A stretch of 64,000 nt of DNA from Tamaricihabitans halophyticus (GTDB taxonomy: Bacteria > Actinomycetota > Actinomycetes > Mycobacteriales > Pseudonocardiaceae), in NCBI RefSeq assembly GCF_004340875.1, contig NZ_SLXQ01000009.1, forward strand, positions 124,001-188,000, in the 5' to 3' direction. The notes under the pieces were generated by a model. That model did no database searches and was not told where the DNA came from. It saw nothing but the letters and a program-made list of their open reading frames with translations. Below, one piece after another: positions 1 through 8,050 of the stretch; within the stretch, counting starts at the first letter, position 1, and every line of letters begins with the position of its first letter. The translations under genes and the position numbers were made by a program.

Positions 1-411
1 GCGGAAACCGTCAAACTGCTCGGCCCGGACCCCAGCAAGTGGCAGTGGGGCGATCTGCAGTACTCCCAGTTCGAACACCCGATGACGGAAATCCTGGACG
101 AGGACGAGCAGCAACGGTTCAACGTCGGCCCACTGCCGCGCGGTGGCTCCGAACACACCGCGAACGCGTCAAGCTTCGACACCGAAACGTTCAAGCACAC
201 CTCGGGCGCCTCGTTCCGGATGGTGCTGGACGTCGGCGAATGGGACAACTCCATCGCGGTGAACACGCCCGGCCAGTCGGGAAACCCGAACGATCCGAAC
301 TATCGCGATCTCGCCGAAACCTGGCAACGGGGTGAGTACTTCCCGCTCTCCTACAGTCGTGCGGAGGTCGAGCAGAACACCAAGCAACTGCTCATGCTGC
401 GGCCCCGGTAA
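1..411 (+). CDS. Penicillin-acylase-family amidase, C-terminal fragment
   Basis: The gene enters from outside the window; only the last 136 residues are visible. They read in frame from base 1 with WQWGDLQ near the start, then FEHPM, and further on NTPGQSGNPNDPNYRDL followed by a W-x-x-G-x-Y-x-PL stretch. The NTPGQSG and W-x-x-G-Y-x-PL blocks are typical of the C-terminal end of the Ntn-hydrolase penicillin/cephalosporin acylase family, secreted or periplasmic enzymes that hydrolyse amides such as beta-lactam side chains or acyl-homoserine lactones. The catalytic N-terminal Ser of the beta chain lies outside the window, so substrate cannot be judged. The family usually has His where Gln follows WGDL here. 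The stop codon lies in the first unit of a 15-bp tandem repeat. Confidence 0.72.
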   Translation, partial: AETVKLLGPDPSKWQWGDLQYSQFEHPMTEILDEDEQQRFNVGPLPRGGSEHTANASSFDTETFKHTSGASFRMVLDVGEWDNSIAVNTPGQSGNPNDPNYRDLAETWQRGEYFPLSYSRAEVEQNTKQLLMLRPR

Positions 412-465
412 ATCAGGCTGCGGTAAATCAGACTCCGGTAAATCAGGCTGCGGTAGATCAGGTTG
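406..465 (+). repeat. Tandem array of four 15-bp units over a stop codon
   Basis: Four head-to-tail copies of CGGTAAATCAGGCTG start at 406, 421, 436 and 451; copies 2 and 4 differ by two substitutions each. Because 15 is a multiple of three and the first copy contains the TAA that ends the acylase gene, every unit repeats an in-frame stop (TAA, TAA, TAA, TAG). Slipped-strand duplication of the 3' end of the gene is the simplest origin. Confidence 0.92.
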
Positions 466-499
466 CGCGTAGCCGATCGTATCGGCATGGTCTACAGAC

Positions 500-955
500 G
501 TGGCCAAGTTGTTGATCGTGCACCACACGCCATCGCCAAATGTGCAGGCAATGTTCGAGGCGGTGGTCCGCGGTGCCACTACCGACGAGATCGAAGGTGT
601 GGACGTCATCCGCCAGCCGGCGCTTGCCGCCTCCGCGGCCGATGTGCTCGCCGCGGACGGCTTCATCCTCGGCACGCCGGCGAATCTGGGCATGATGTCC
701 GGAGCGCTGAAGATGTTCTTCGACGAGATCTACTACCCGTGCCTCGATGCGACCCAGGGCTGTCCGTACGCGCTGTACGTGCACGGGGCGAGCGATACCT
801 CCGGCACGGTCCGCGGGGTGGAGAGCATTGTCACCGGACTCGGCTGGGACAAGGCGGCTAACGCGCTGACCGTCACCGGCGAGCCGGACAAGGCGGATCT
901 GGACGCCTGCTGGGAACTCGGTGCCGCGGTGGCCGCCAACCTGATGCCGGATTAG
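500..955 (+). CDS. Flavodoxin/NAD(P)H-dependent FMN reductase-like protein
   Basis: A 151-residue cytoplasmic protein. The N-terminus KLLIVHHTPSPN is the beta1/phosphate-loop of the flavodoxin fold, and GFILGTPANLGMMSGALKMFFD matches the G-x-P-x-x-x-G-x-x-S-x-x-x-K-x-F-x-D block of NAD(P)H quinone/FMN reductases, where the TPAN segment contacts the flavin ring. It should bind FMN and pass electrons from NAD(P)H to a quinone, a flavin or another acceptor. The start is a GTG; no strong ribosome binding site is visible, and the 15-bp repeat array lies just upstream. It stands alone between the acylase and the convergent TetR gene. The family is clear, the substrate unknown. Confidence 0.75.
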   Translation: MAKLLIVHHTPSPNVQAMFEAVVRGATTDEIEGVDVIRQPALAASAADVLAADGFILGTPANLGMMSGALKMFFDEIYYPCLDATQGCPYALYVHGASDTSGTVRGVESIVTGLGWDKAANALTVTGEPDKADLDACWELGAAVAANLMPD

Positions 956-988
956 TCCGCCGGCCCACCAGCGCCATACCCCGCGTGG

Positions 989-1579
989 TCAGGCGCGCCA
1001 GCCGGCGAGCTGCGCGCGTAGCGCGTGCTCGAAACTGTCCTTCGAGTTCAGTTGGGCTGGCACCACGTTGCTGAGTTCCAGCGCGACCAAGCCGTGCAAC
1101 AACGCCCAGTAGGCGAGCGCGATGGCCTCCGGGCTCGGCCCGGCGAGCGCGCCGGTCCTGGTGCCCTCCCGCACGATGTCCAGTAGCGGGGTGATCGCCG
1201 CGGCCGCTTCCTGGTTGGCTTGCTCGTCCGGCTCGAACTCGGGGACCGGTTTGCCGAACATGATCGCGTACTGGTTCTGATTGGCCAGCGCCTGCTCCCG
1301 ATAGGCCAGGCCGAGCTGAACCAGATCAGCCGGCGCGTCACCGCTGCGCGCTACCGCGCCGAGCTGCCTGCCGAATCGCCGGAACGCGTCTACGTAGAGC
1401 TCTCGGACGAGCTGTGCCTTGCCGCCGAACAGCGAGTAGACGGCGGTGGTCGAGGTGTTCACGTCGGTAGCGAGCTTGCGCAGGCTCAGCGCTCGCGGCC
1501 CCTGCTCGGAAAGCAACTCGCCCGCGCGGTCGAGCAGCCGCCCGCGCAGCGCGTCGTCGTGGGTCTTCGGCCGTGGCAT
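989..1579 (-). CDS. TetR/AcrR-family transcriptional regulator
   Basis: A 196-residue one-component repressor. Residues about 8-55 form the TetR helix-turn-helix (LLDRAGELLSEQG, then LRKLATDVNTSTTAVYSLFGGKAQLV). The C-terminal part is the all-helical ligand-binding and dimer domain. The ATG giving MPRPKTHDD is chosen because the HTH begins a few residues later; longer upstream readings run through the cutA start region with atypical sequence. It is divergent from cutA with about 64 bp between, so it could act on itself and cutA, but no clear palindrome stands out there. The ligand is unknown. Confidence 0.86.
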   Translation of the reverse strand: MPRPKTHDDALRGRLLDRAGELLSEQGPRALSLRKLATDVNTSTTAVYSLFGGKAQLVRELYVDAFRRFGRQLGAVARSGDAPADLVQLGLAYREQALANQNQYAIMFGKPVPEFEPDEQANQEAAAAITPLLDIVREGTRTGALAGPSPEAIALAYWALLHGLVALELSNVVPAQLNSKDSFEHALRAQLAGWRA

Positions 1580-1643
1580 CCGGACAGGGTAACCCGCGAC
1601 GCTGTTTTCAAACGCACGGTGGCCGCCTATAGCATGGGGACCC

Positions 1644-1964
1644 ATGCACGCACACGTCATCGTCGCGACCACGACCGACTCCGAGGAGGCCGCCGGCACG
1701 CTCGCCGCCGGCGCGATCGAAGCGCGGCTGGGGGCGTGTGCCCAGATAGTCGGGCCGATCACCAGCGTCTTCCGCTGGGAATCCGCCGTGCAGACCGAAC
1801 AGGAATGGCGAGTGGAGATCAAGACCGCCGCGGACCGGCTGACCGAGCTGACCGAACACCTCCGGGCACGGCATAACTACGACGTGCCGGAAATTATCGC
1901 GACCCCCATCGTGGGCGGCAGCGCCGACTACCTGTCCTGGGTCGTCGACGAGACCCGCGCGTGA
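1644..1964 (+). CDS. cutA: Divalent-cation tolerance protein CutA
   Basis: A 106-residue protein of normal CutA1 length. Diagnostic stretches are VIVATTTDSEEAA at the N-terminus, RLGACAQIVGPITSVFRWE (the C-A-x-x-x-P-x-x-S-x-x-x-W block) and YDVPEIIATPI near the C-terminus. CutA forms very stable ferredoxin-like trimers in the cytoplasm. It was linked to copper tolerance in E. coli, but its molecular role is still debated. A TATAGC -10-like hexamer lies at 1628-1633. The next gene starts with GTG inside the CutA stop (GTGA, 4-bp overlap), indicating translational coupling with the DedA gene. Confidence 0.95.
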   Translation: MHAHVIVATTTDSEEAAGTLAAGAIEARLGACAQIVGPITSVFRWESAVQTEQEWRVEIKTAADRLTELTEHLRARHNYDVPEIIATPIVGGSADYLSWVVDETRA

Positions 1965-2626
1965 TCACCGACGCGCTCGGCTGGCTCGCCGATCTGCCCT
2001 TCCCGCTGGTGCTGCTGGTCGCTGGCCTCGCCTCGACGGTGGAATCCGGTCTCGGCATCGGCATGATCTTTCCCGGCGAGACTGGTGTGCTGATCCTGGC
2101 CACCACGGCGACCGGTGTCCCGCGCTTCGTGGCCCTGGTGCTGGTCGTCGCGATCGGTGCCTGCCTCGGCGACCACGTCGGCTACGTCCTTGGCCGGCGC
2201 TATGGCCTGCGGCTGCGCGAGACCCGTCTGGTGCGCAAACTCGGCGTCGACCGCTGGGATCGCGCGATGGCCGCGCTACACCGATACGGCGCCTCCGCGG
2301 TCGTGGTAACCAGGCTGATTCCCGTGGTACGGACCTTGGCGCCCGCCGCGGCCGGTGTCTCCACACTCGCTTACCGGCGATTCCTGCCCGCATCACTGGC
2401 CGCCGGGCTGCTCTGGGCCGGCACCTACGTCGGGGTGGGCGCCTTCGCGGGGGCCTCGGTCCGCCAACTCGAAGCGTGGCTCGGCAGGGCCGGTTGGCTG
2501 GTGCTCGGTGCGCTGCTGCTCGCCGGGCTGGCCATCTGGTGGTACCGGCGGCGCAGGACTGTTCAGTCCGCGCGCTCCCGATCCGCGAACTGCTCGCCGA
2601 AATCCACCACCCGGTTGCCCAGCTGA
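1961..2626 (+). CDS. DedA/SNARE-associated family membrane protein
   Basis: A 221-residue integral membrane protein. After an N-terminal hydrophobic segment come the DedA hallmarks: ESGLGIGMIFPGE, then GDHVGYVLGRRYG, then a conserved Arg in VVVTRLIPVVRTLAPAAAG. Further transmembrane helices end in the basic tail YRRRR. DedA proteins belong to the VTT superfamily and are thought to move undecaprenyl phosphate or phospholipids across the membrane; here the role is inferred from family only. The GTG start overlaps the cutA stop by 4 bp. The last 64 bp overlap a convergent minus-strand gene, so the tail after YRRRR (about 23 residues) may be poorly constrained. Confidence 0.9.
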   Translation: MITDALGWLADLPFPLVLLVAGLASTVESGLGIGMIFPGETGVLILATTATGVPRFVALVLVVAIGACLGDHVGYVLGRRYGLRLRETRLVRKLGVDRWDRAMAALHRYGASAVVVTRLIPVVRTLAPAAAGVSTLAYRRFLPASLAAGLLWAGTYVGVGAFAGASVRQLEAWLGRAGWLVLGALLLAGLAIWWYRRRRTVQSARSRSANCSPKSTTRLPS

Positions 2627-2901
2627 TCGCTCAACCGCGTCGCGGCCGAGCCGGCCTTGTCGCAGACCGTGCGGGCGAAATCGCCGGCAAGGTTCGCGGT
2701 CACCTCGGCGGCGTTCGCCGCATGCTCACCAGCCGTGCTGGCGAACTCGGCGATCCGCTCACCAGCCTCATCGGCTAGCCCGGCCGCCCTGCCGGTGAGC
2801 TGGGCGAGGCGGTCCTCGGTAGCCAACCGCAGCTCATCGGCCTTGCGAGCGGCGTCGGCGCGCGCTCGCGCCAATGCGTCCCACATCCCGTCGACGTTCA
2901 T
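2563..2901 (-). CDS. Small Ala-rich amphipathic helical protein, function unknown
   Basis: A 112-residue acidic, Ala-rich protein with no predicted membrane segment. It is almost entirely charged heptad-like helix (DALARARADAARKADELRLA, then ADEAGERIAEFASTAGEHAA), resembling apolipoprotein- or late-embryogenesis-type amphipathic repeats. I do not recognise a named family. The gene converges on the DedA gene and overlaps its 3' end by 64 bp. Strong GC bias at third codon positions through the non-overlapping part supports it as real. It could be a membrane-surface or nucleoid-associated helical protein; nothing in the sequence decides this. Confidence 0.55.
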   Translation of the reverse strand: MNVDGMWDALARARADAARKADELRLATEDRLAQLTGRAAGLADEAGERIAEFASTAGEHAANAAEVTANLAGDFARTVCDKAGSAATRLSDQLGNRVVDFGEQFADRERAD

Positions 2902-2994
2902 TCGCGCCCCACCTCAATTGGTCACCGGAGAAAAGTAACCGATACCCGCAGTACCGCGATAGTATGCGGACTCCGCGAGCTGGACGGCAATGGG

Positions 2995-3636
2995 GTGGTC
3001 ACGATCAGGCTGGATACAGCTGCCCAGGACGGCCGGCGTACTCGCTGGGCCGCCCATCGGCAGCGGCGGATGCGGGAGCTGGTGGACGCGGGGTTGGCCG
3101 CGATCCGCGAGCGGGGCGCCGACGTCGGCGTGGCCGAGGTAGCCGCCAGGGTGGGCACCAGCAAGGCTGGGGTCTACCGGTACTTCGACAGCAAGGCAGC
3201 CCTGCACGTGGCGGTGTGTCAGCGGGTCGGCGACACCGTCGCCGACCGAGTCAGCGGCGCGATGGCGCGGGAACGCACGGCGCGCCGGAAACTGTCCGCC
3301 GCGGTCGACGAGTACCTGCGGTTGATCGAGTCCGACCCTCGGGTATACCGGTTCGTCACGCGTCAGCCGGTCCCGGACCGCGCGATCGGCGCTGACCCGC
3401 TTGCCGAGGCAAGCGCGCTACTCGGTGAGCGAATCGCGGTGCAGCTCAGCGAACTATTTCGGAGCTTGGCCCCACCGGCGGCCGCGCGGCCCTGGGGGCA
3501 CGGGCTGGTCGGGATGGTGCGCGCGGCCGCGGATCAATGGCTCGCCGATGAGCCGCGCATCCCACGCGCCGAACTGGCCGAATACCTCACCGAACTCGCC
3601 TGGTCCGGCCTTCGACCAAAGGTGTCGCGAAAATAG
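2995..3636 (+). CDS. TetR/AcrR-family transcriptional regulator
   Basis: A 213-residue regulator. The HTH lies at about residues 25-70 (RRMRELVDAGLAAIRERG, then VAEVAARVGTSKAGVYRYFDSKAAL). The C-terminal half (EYLRLIESDPRVYRFVTRQP) resembles TetR C-terminal domains common in mycobacterial and Pseudonocardiaceae regulators of lipid metabolism. The GTG start leaves about 24 residues before the HTH, so a shorter start is possible. It precedes a fatty acid desaturase on the same strand by 120 bp, and a similar TetR-desaturase arrangement is common in actinobacteria. Control of the desaturase is therefore a reasonable inference, not shown here. Confidence 0.84.
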   Translation: MVTIRLDTAAQDGRRTRWAAHRQRRMRELVDAGLAAIRERGADVGVAEVAARVGTSKAGVYRYFDSKAALHVAVCQRVGDTVADRVSGAMARERTARRKLSAAVDEYLRLIESDPRVYRFVTRQPVPDRAIGADPLAEASALLGERIAVQLSELFRSLAPPAAARPWGHGLVGMVRAAADQWLADEPRIPRAELAEYLTELAWSGLRPKVSRK

Positions 3637-3756
3637 CAGGTCAGCGCTGGCCAGTTTACTCAGCTAACACAACGGGGAGCCCAGGATAAGGGGGCTAGCC
3701 CTACCCAGGGTCGGGGGTCCCCCGGCTACTGCTGCCGCCGACGACCCCGAAGACTG

Positions 3757-4827
3757 GTGGTTATGACAACCGATACCGACACGGCCGAGGCACCCACGAC
3801 CGATCGAGGTAGCTCTCAACCAAGCGATTTCGCCGTACTGTCCCGCCGGATCTCCGCCGCGGGGCTGCTCGGCCGCCGGCCCGGCTACTACATCCTGCGT
3901 TTTGGCCTCGTCGGCCTCGCCTATCTCGGCGGGCTGGCCGGCTTCCTCGCGCTCGGCGACTCCTGGTGGCAGCTGCTGCTCGCGGCCGGTTTCGCGGTGT
4001 TGTTCGGCCAGGTCGCGCTGCTTGCCCACGATCTCGCGCACCGCCAGGTGTTTCGCGGGCGCAAGGCGACCGAACCGGTCGGCATGCTGGTCGGCAACCT
4101 CGGGATCGGCCTGAGCTACGGCTGGTGGATGGACAAGCACACCCGCCATCACGCCAACCCGAACCACGAGGAACTCGATCCGGACGTCTCACCCGAAATA
4201 CTCGTGTGGTCCACCGAGCAGGCCCACGGCGCCCGTGGCATCACGCGCTGGATCGGCCGCTGGGAAGCCTTCCTGTTCTTCCCACTGCTTACCCTCGAAG
4301 GGCTGAACCTGCACGTGTCCAGCCTGCGCGCGCTGGCCAACCCCAAGCTGAAGCGGCGGTGGCTGGAGGGCCTGCTGCTGACCGCGCATCTCGCCGGCTA
4401 CGTGGCGGCGCTGTTCCTCGTGCTGTCGCCAGGAAAAGCGGTGCTGTTCCTGGTCATCCACCAAGCACTCTGGGGTGTCTACATGGGAGCGATTTTCGCA
4501 CCCAACCACAAGGGCATGCCGACGCTGACCGGGAACAAGCGGCCGGACTTCCTGCGCCGCCAGGTGCTCACCTCGCGAAACGTGCGCGGTGGCTTCTGCA
4601 CCGATATCGCACTGGGCGGGTTGAACTACCAGATCGAGCACCATCTGTTCCCGAGTATGCCGACGCCGAATCTCCGAAAGGCGCAACCGATCGTGCGGGA
4701 CTACTGCGCCGAACTCGGCGTCTCCTACACCGAGACCTCGCTGTTCGAGTCCTACCGGCAGGCACTCAGTCATATGCATGCCGTCGGCGCTCCACTGCGC
4801 GCCGAGGCCCGCGCCAACAAGGCTTAG
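3757..4827 (+). CDS. Membrane fatty acid desaturase (acyl-lipid/acyl-CoA type)
   Basis: A 356-residue integral membrane di-iron desaturase. The three histidine boxes are all present: HDLAH (91-95), HTRHH (128-132) and QIEHH (292-296), the last being the Q-x-x-H-H form seen in front-end and acyl-lipid desaturases including actinobacterial DesA3-type enzymes. Hydrophobic segments near 46-66, 70-92, 205-222 and 226-247 give the usual four-helix topology with the His boxes on the cytoplasmic face. It introduces a cis double bond into membrane acyl chains using O2 and electrons from a reductase partner, which is not encoded next to it. The start may be GTG 3757 or ATG 3763. The TetR gene upstream is the likely regulator. 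Confidence 0.93.
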   Translation: MVMTTDTDTAEAPTTDRGSSQPSDFAVLSRRISAAGLLGRRPGYYILRFGLVGLAYLGGLAGFLALGDSWWQLLLAAGFAVLFGQVALLAHDLAHRQVFRGRKATEPVGMLVGNLGIGLSYGWWMDKHTRHHANPNHEELDPDVSPEILVWSTEQAHGARGITRWIGRWEAFLFFPLLTLEGLNLHVSSLRALANPKLKRRWLEGLLLTAHLAGYVAALFLVLSPGKAVLFLVIHQALWGVYMGAIFAPNHKGMPTLTGNKRPDFLRRQVLTSRNVRGGFCTDIALGGLNYQIEHHLFPSMPTPNLRKAQPIVRDYCAELGVSYTETSLFESYRQALSHMHAVGAPLRAEARANKA

Positions 4828-4895
4828 AACCCTGGTCTGCCAACGCAAACCGGCGTGCTGCAGAATCTCTCGCAACGAACGCAAAGGAGCGAGAA

Positions 4896-5063
4896 GTGGC
4901 AGCCGACCAGTACCCAACCGCGCAACCCGACGGCGAGTCCCTTGTGGACGCCCGGCATGAGCCGAGGACCTGCCTCGAGGTATGGAGCTGGTCGGCTGCC
5001 GCGCGCGCGGCCGAGGATGAGGACACCGAACTCGAGCCACATATCCTGCGCGGCAGGGAATAG
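4896..5063 (+). CDS. Small 55-residue hypothetical protein
   Basis: A short gene of 55 codons with a GTG start placed behind a good ribosome binding site (AAAGGAGCGAGAA). The product begins VAADQYPTAQPDG and ends ELEPHILRGRE. It has a central CLEVWSWSAAARAAEDED stretch with one Cys and two Trp, is strongly acidic, and has no signal peptide or membrane segment. Third codon positions are GC-rich as in the neighbours. It sits 68 bp after the desaturase and converges on upp with only 10 bp between stop codons. I do not recognise the family. Confidence 0.55.
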   Translation: MAADQYPTAQPDGESLVDARHEPRTCLEVWSWSAAARAAEDEDTELEPHILRGRE

Positions 5064-5073
5064 CCAGAACCCA

Positions 5074-5697
5074 CTATACCGTGCCGTACTGGCGATCCCC
5101 CGCGTCACCCAGCCCGGGGACGATGAACCCGGAGTCGTTCAGCCGCTCGTCCACGCTCGCCGTCACCAACCGCACCGGAAGGCCGAATCCTCGTAGGTAC
5201 TCGATGCCTTCCGGGGCGGCGAGCGCGCAGATCGCGGTCACGTCGGTCGCACCGCGCTCGGTGAGCAACCGGATCGTGTGCGCCATCGAACCGCCGGTGG
5301 CGAGCATCGGGTCGAGTACGAACACCGGTCGCCCGCTCAGGTTGGCCGGCAACGACTCCATATACGGCGTCGGCTGCAGGGTCTGCTCATCGCGGACCAT
5401 CCCGACAAAGCCCATCTGCGCGTCCGGGATGAGCTTGTGCGCCTGGTCAGCCATGCCGAGCCCAGCCCGCAACACCGGTACCAGCAACGGCGGATTCGCC
5501 AGCCAGTAGCCGTCGGTCCGGGCGACCGGGGTGTGAATCCGCTCAGTGCGCACCGGAGCTTCCCGCAGCGCCTCGTAAATGAGCATGACGGTCAGCTCGT
5601 GCAGCGCCGCCCGAAACGCCGCGCTGTCCGTGGTAGCGGCACGCATCGTGGTCAGTCTGGCCTTGGCCAGCGGGTGAGCTATGGCAAGCACGTCCAT
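5074..5697 (-). CDS. upp: Uracil phosphoribosyltransferase
   Basis: A 207-residue enzyme of normal Upp length that makes UMP from uracil and PRPP. The N-terminus [19 protein letters not shown] is typical. PVLRAGLGM is the family block, the PRPP loop is [14 protein letters not shown], and the uracil-binding end is [13 protein letters not shown]. The ATG at 5697 is selected because the family starts at this point. Its job fits the other pyrimidine salvage genes in the window (cdd, deoA) and the psuKG operon, whose product uracil it would recycle. The alpha/beta-hydrolase gene ends 46 bp upstream on the same strand. Confidence 0.97.
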   Translation of the reverse strand: MDVLAIAHPLAKARLTTMRAATTDSAAFRAALHELTVMLIYEALREAPVRTERIHTPVARTDGYWLANPPLLVPVLRAGLGMADQAHKLIPDAQMGFVGMVRDEQTLQPTPYMESLPANLSGRPVFVLDPMLATGGSMAHTIRLLTERGATDVTAICALAAPEGIEYLRGFGLPVRLVTASVDERLNDSGFIVPGLGDAGDRQYGTV

Positions 5698-5743
5698 GGC
5701 GGACACGGTAGCTCGGCGAGGGCCGCCCATGGCGCCGACCCGC

Positions 5744-7237
5744 TCAGCCGGTACTCGGGCCGTCCAGCAGATAGTTGACGGCCTGATCCCGCGCTTGCTG
5801 GTCATTGAGCCAGGCGGTGTGCCCCGCGCCGGCCCAGCGAACCAGTTCGGCATCCGGCAACTGCCGGTAGACATTCTCCGACCAATGCCGCGGGGTAGCC
5901 ACGTCATGCGCTCCGGACAGGACCAAGGTGGTGGGGAAGTTCTCGGGCACCGACCAGGAATGCGACTGCCACGACGTCGGATAGGGCCACCCGAGGCAGC
6001 CAGAAGCGATATTCCAGAACTCGGAGTACCCGCGCAGCGTCGGGGCCTGCTCGGCGGCCCGCTTGCCTTCCGCGGGCAGGTCGGTGCTCGCCGAGTCATC
6101 GAGGGGCACGCTCTGGCAAGCAATCGTCCGGTAGGAGTTGTACCGCTCGCCGAACATGAACGGTGCCGCGCTGACCAGCTTGGTGGCATCACCATCGTCG
6201 ACCGCGGTGCGCAAGGCCCGCGCCAGCTCGGGATGATTACGCCCCACCCCGAGCCCGCTGTTGATGGCCAGCGCGACTTCCTCCGCGGTGACCGGCCGCG
6301 GCTCGCCAGCCGGCTCGGTCTCGCCCGCTTGCGGCCCGTCCACCACCGCGGTGAGCCGGCCGGCATCGGCAGCCGCGTACAGGTCCGTGATCACCTTGGA
6401 CACCTGCCGGCCGGACAACGCACAGGTCTGCTCCCCGGCACACCAGGTGGCGAACTGGTACACGCCGTTCTCCGCTGCCGCCGCGCCATCCCGGACAAGC
6501 TGCCGCCACGGCAACGAGCGGTCCACGGCGCCATCCAGCACCAGCGCGCGCAGCCGGTTCGGGAACCGCTCGGCGTAGTCCTGCGCCAACATCGTGCCGT
6601 AGGAAATGCCAAGGAAACTGATCTGCTCCTCGCCGAGCGCGGCGCGCACCGCGTCCAGATCACGGGCCACGCTGCCGGTATCCAGGTGCCGTACCAGGTC
6701 ACCGCTTTGCGCCCGGCAGGACTCCGCGTAGGCCCGGTTGTTCTCGGCGAGCTTCCTGGTCCCGGCCGCGGTATCGGGGAAACGGGACTGCCCAGGGTCG
6801 TGTGGCGGATTCGCACAGCGCACCTGCGTGCTGCCGGCCACCCCACGCGGGTCAACCCCGATGATGTCGAACCGTTCCCGCAACCGTTCGGGAAAGTACA
6901 TCCCGGTAGCGTTCGGCTCGGTCAGGATCCCCGCGGCCGAACCGCCGGGGCCACCAGGGTTGAACAGCAGCGCGCCGATTCGCCGTTCCGGATCGGTCGC
7001 CGGCAGTTTCGCTACGCGCAAGTCGATCGAGCCAGCCGCCTGTGGGTTCCGCCAGTCGATCGGCACGCGCACGGTGCCGCACCGTGCGCCCTGACCAGCC
7101 GGCGCGTCCTGGCAGTCCCGCCATTCGATCCCGGCCGCCGCTGGTTCGGCTGTGTCCTGCTGCTGGAACGCGAAGGCCGATACCGCGGCCACGGTCAGCC
7201 CCAGTCCAACCACCAGTGCGATCGCGATCCTGCGCAC
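5744..7237 (-). CDS. Secreted alpha/beta-hydrolase, TAP-like (tripeptidyl aminopeptidase family)
   Basis: A 497-residue exported hydrolase. The N-terminus has an Arg pair followed by a hydrophobic signal segment ([20 protein letters not shown]). HDVATP and the C-terminal [10 protein letters not shown] supply the Asp and His of the triad, and the nucleophile elbow is GISYGTML. The oxyanion segment is [12 protein letters not shown]. This combination is the TAP-like/SCO7095-type peptidase family, which removes short peptides from N-termini outside the cell. The ribosome binding site AGGAGG lies 7 nt before GTG 7237 and 4 nt before GTG 7240; 7237 has better spacing. Substrate is not deducible. 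Confidence 0.87.
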   Translation of the reverse strand: MRRIAIALVVGLGLTVAAVSAFAFQQQDTAEPAAAGIEWRDCQDAPAGQGARCGTVRVPIDWRNPQAAGSIDLRVAKLPATDPERRIGALLFNPGGPGGSAAGILTEPNATGMYFPERLRERFDIIGVDPRGVAGSTQVRCANPPHDPGQSRFPDTAAGTRKLAENNRAYAESCRAQSGDLVRHLDTGSVARDLDAVRAALGEEQISFLGISYGTMLAQDYAERFPNRLRALVLDGAVDRSLPWRQLVRDGAAAAENGVYQFATWCAGEQTCALSGRQVSKVITDLYAAADAGRLTAVVDGPQAGETEPAGEPRPVTAEEVALAINSGLGVGRNHPELARALRTAVDDGDATKLVSAAPFMFGERYNSYRTIACQSVPLDDSASTDLPAEGKRAAEQAPTLRGYSEFWNIASGCLGWPYPTSWQSHSWSVPENFPTTLVLSGAHDVATPRHWSENVYRQLPDAELVRWAGAGHTAWLNDQQARDQAVNYLLDGPSTG

Positions 7238-7355
7238 CACTGGCCCTCCTCTGCTTCCCCACCGCGTCCGAAAGGATAAGCGGTGCGCGGGCACGCCGCG
7301 CGCGAACCTGGACAATCCGTGCCGGGCCGGATGGCCGGCGCGCTAGGCTGCCCCC

Positions 7356-8012
7356 GTGACTGATCAGCCCGAGTTGCCCGATCCCCAGCAGTTGCGCGCC
7401 TCCGACGCGGACCGCGAGCGGGTGGCGCAGTTCCTGCACGCCGCAATGGCCGAGGGCCGGTTGACCATGGCCGAACTGGATGAGCGTCTACAGTCCGTAT
7501 ACGCCGCGAAAACCCACGGCGAGCTGGTCCCCATCACGGGTGACCTGCCGGGTGGGCAGCTTGCGGTGCCGCAGCCGAAGGTCCCAGCCGTGGCCGACCC
7601 CGCGACCAACCTGCCGCAGCGCGTCGGTGGTACGCCCACCTCGAGCACCGCGATCGCGGTGATGTCCGGGGCCGATCGCCGGGGCCGCTGGGTGGTGCCC
7701 AAGACCTTCAACGCCTTCGCGCTGATGGGCGGCGTGCAGATCGACCTCACCGAGGCCATGCTGAGCGAACCGGAGGTCACCATCCAGGCCACCGCGGTGA
7801 TGGGCGCGGTGGAGATCATCGTGCCCGAGGACATCACGGTGCGGGTCAACGGCTTCGGGTTCATGGGCGCCTACGAGGACAACACCTCCGCGCAGGCACC
7901 GGAGGGCAGCCCGATCGTGCGGTTCACCGGTCTCGCGCTGATGGGCGGAGTCGAGGTACGCCATATGACGAAAAAGGAAAAGCGCAAGAAGCAGAAAGAG
8001 CTGGACGAGTAG
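7356..8012 (+). CDS. DUF1707 (SHOCT-like) and LiaF-like cell-wall response domain protein
   Basis: A 218-residue cytoplasmic protein. Residues about 11-65 are a DUF1707 domain (LRASDADRERVAQFL, then GRLTMAELDERLQSVYAAKTHGEL). The C-terminal half (IAVMSGADRRGRW, FALMGGVQIDL, TAVMGAVEIIVPEDI, GFMGAYED, ALMGGVEVR) is the repeated beta-strand pattern of the LiaF/DUF2154 family that senses cell-envelope stress. No membrane helix is present. A TAGGCT hexamer at 7344-7349 lies only 6 nt before the GTG start, suggesting a leaderless transcript. It is divergent from the TAP-like hydrolase. The family is common in actinobacteria; its role is unknown. Confidence 0.85.
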   Translation: MTDQPELPDPQQLRASDADRERVAQFLHAAMAEGRLTMAELDERLQSVYAAKTHGELVPITGDLPGGQLAVPQPKVPAVADPATNLPQRVGGTPTSSTAIAVMSGADRRGRWVVPKTFNAFALMGGVQIDLTEAMLSEPEVTIQATAVMGAVEIIVPEDITVRVNGFGFMGAYEDNTSAQAPEGSPIVRFTGLALMGGVEVRHMTKKEKRKKQKELDE

Positions 8013-8050
8013 CCCCACGGCACTGGCCGGCTCCGCATAGACTCGGGCGC

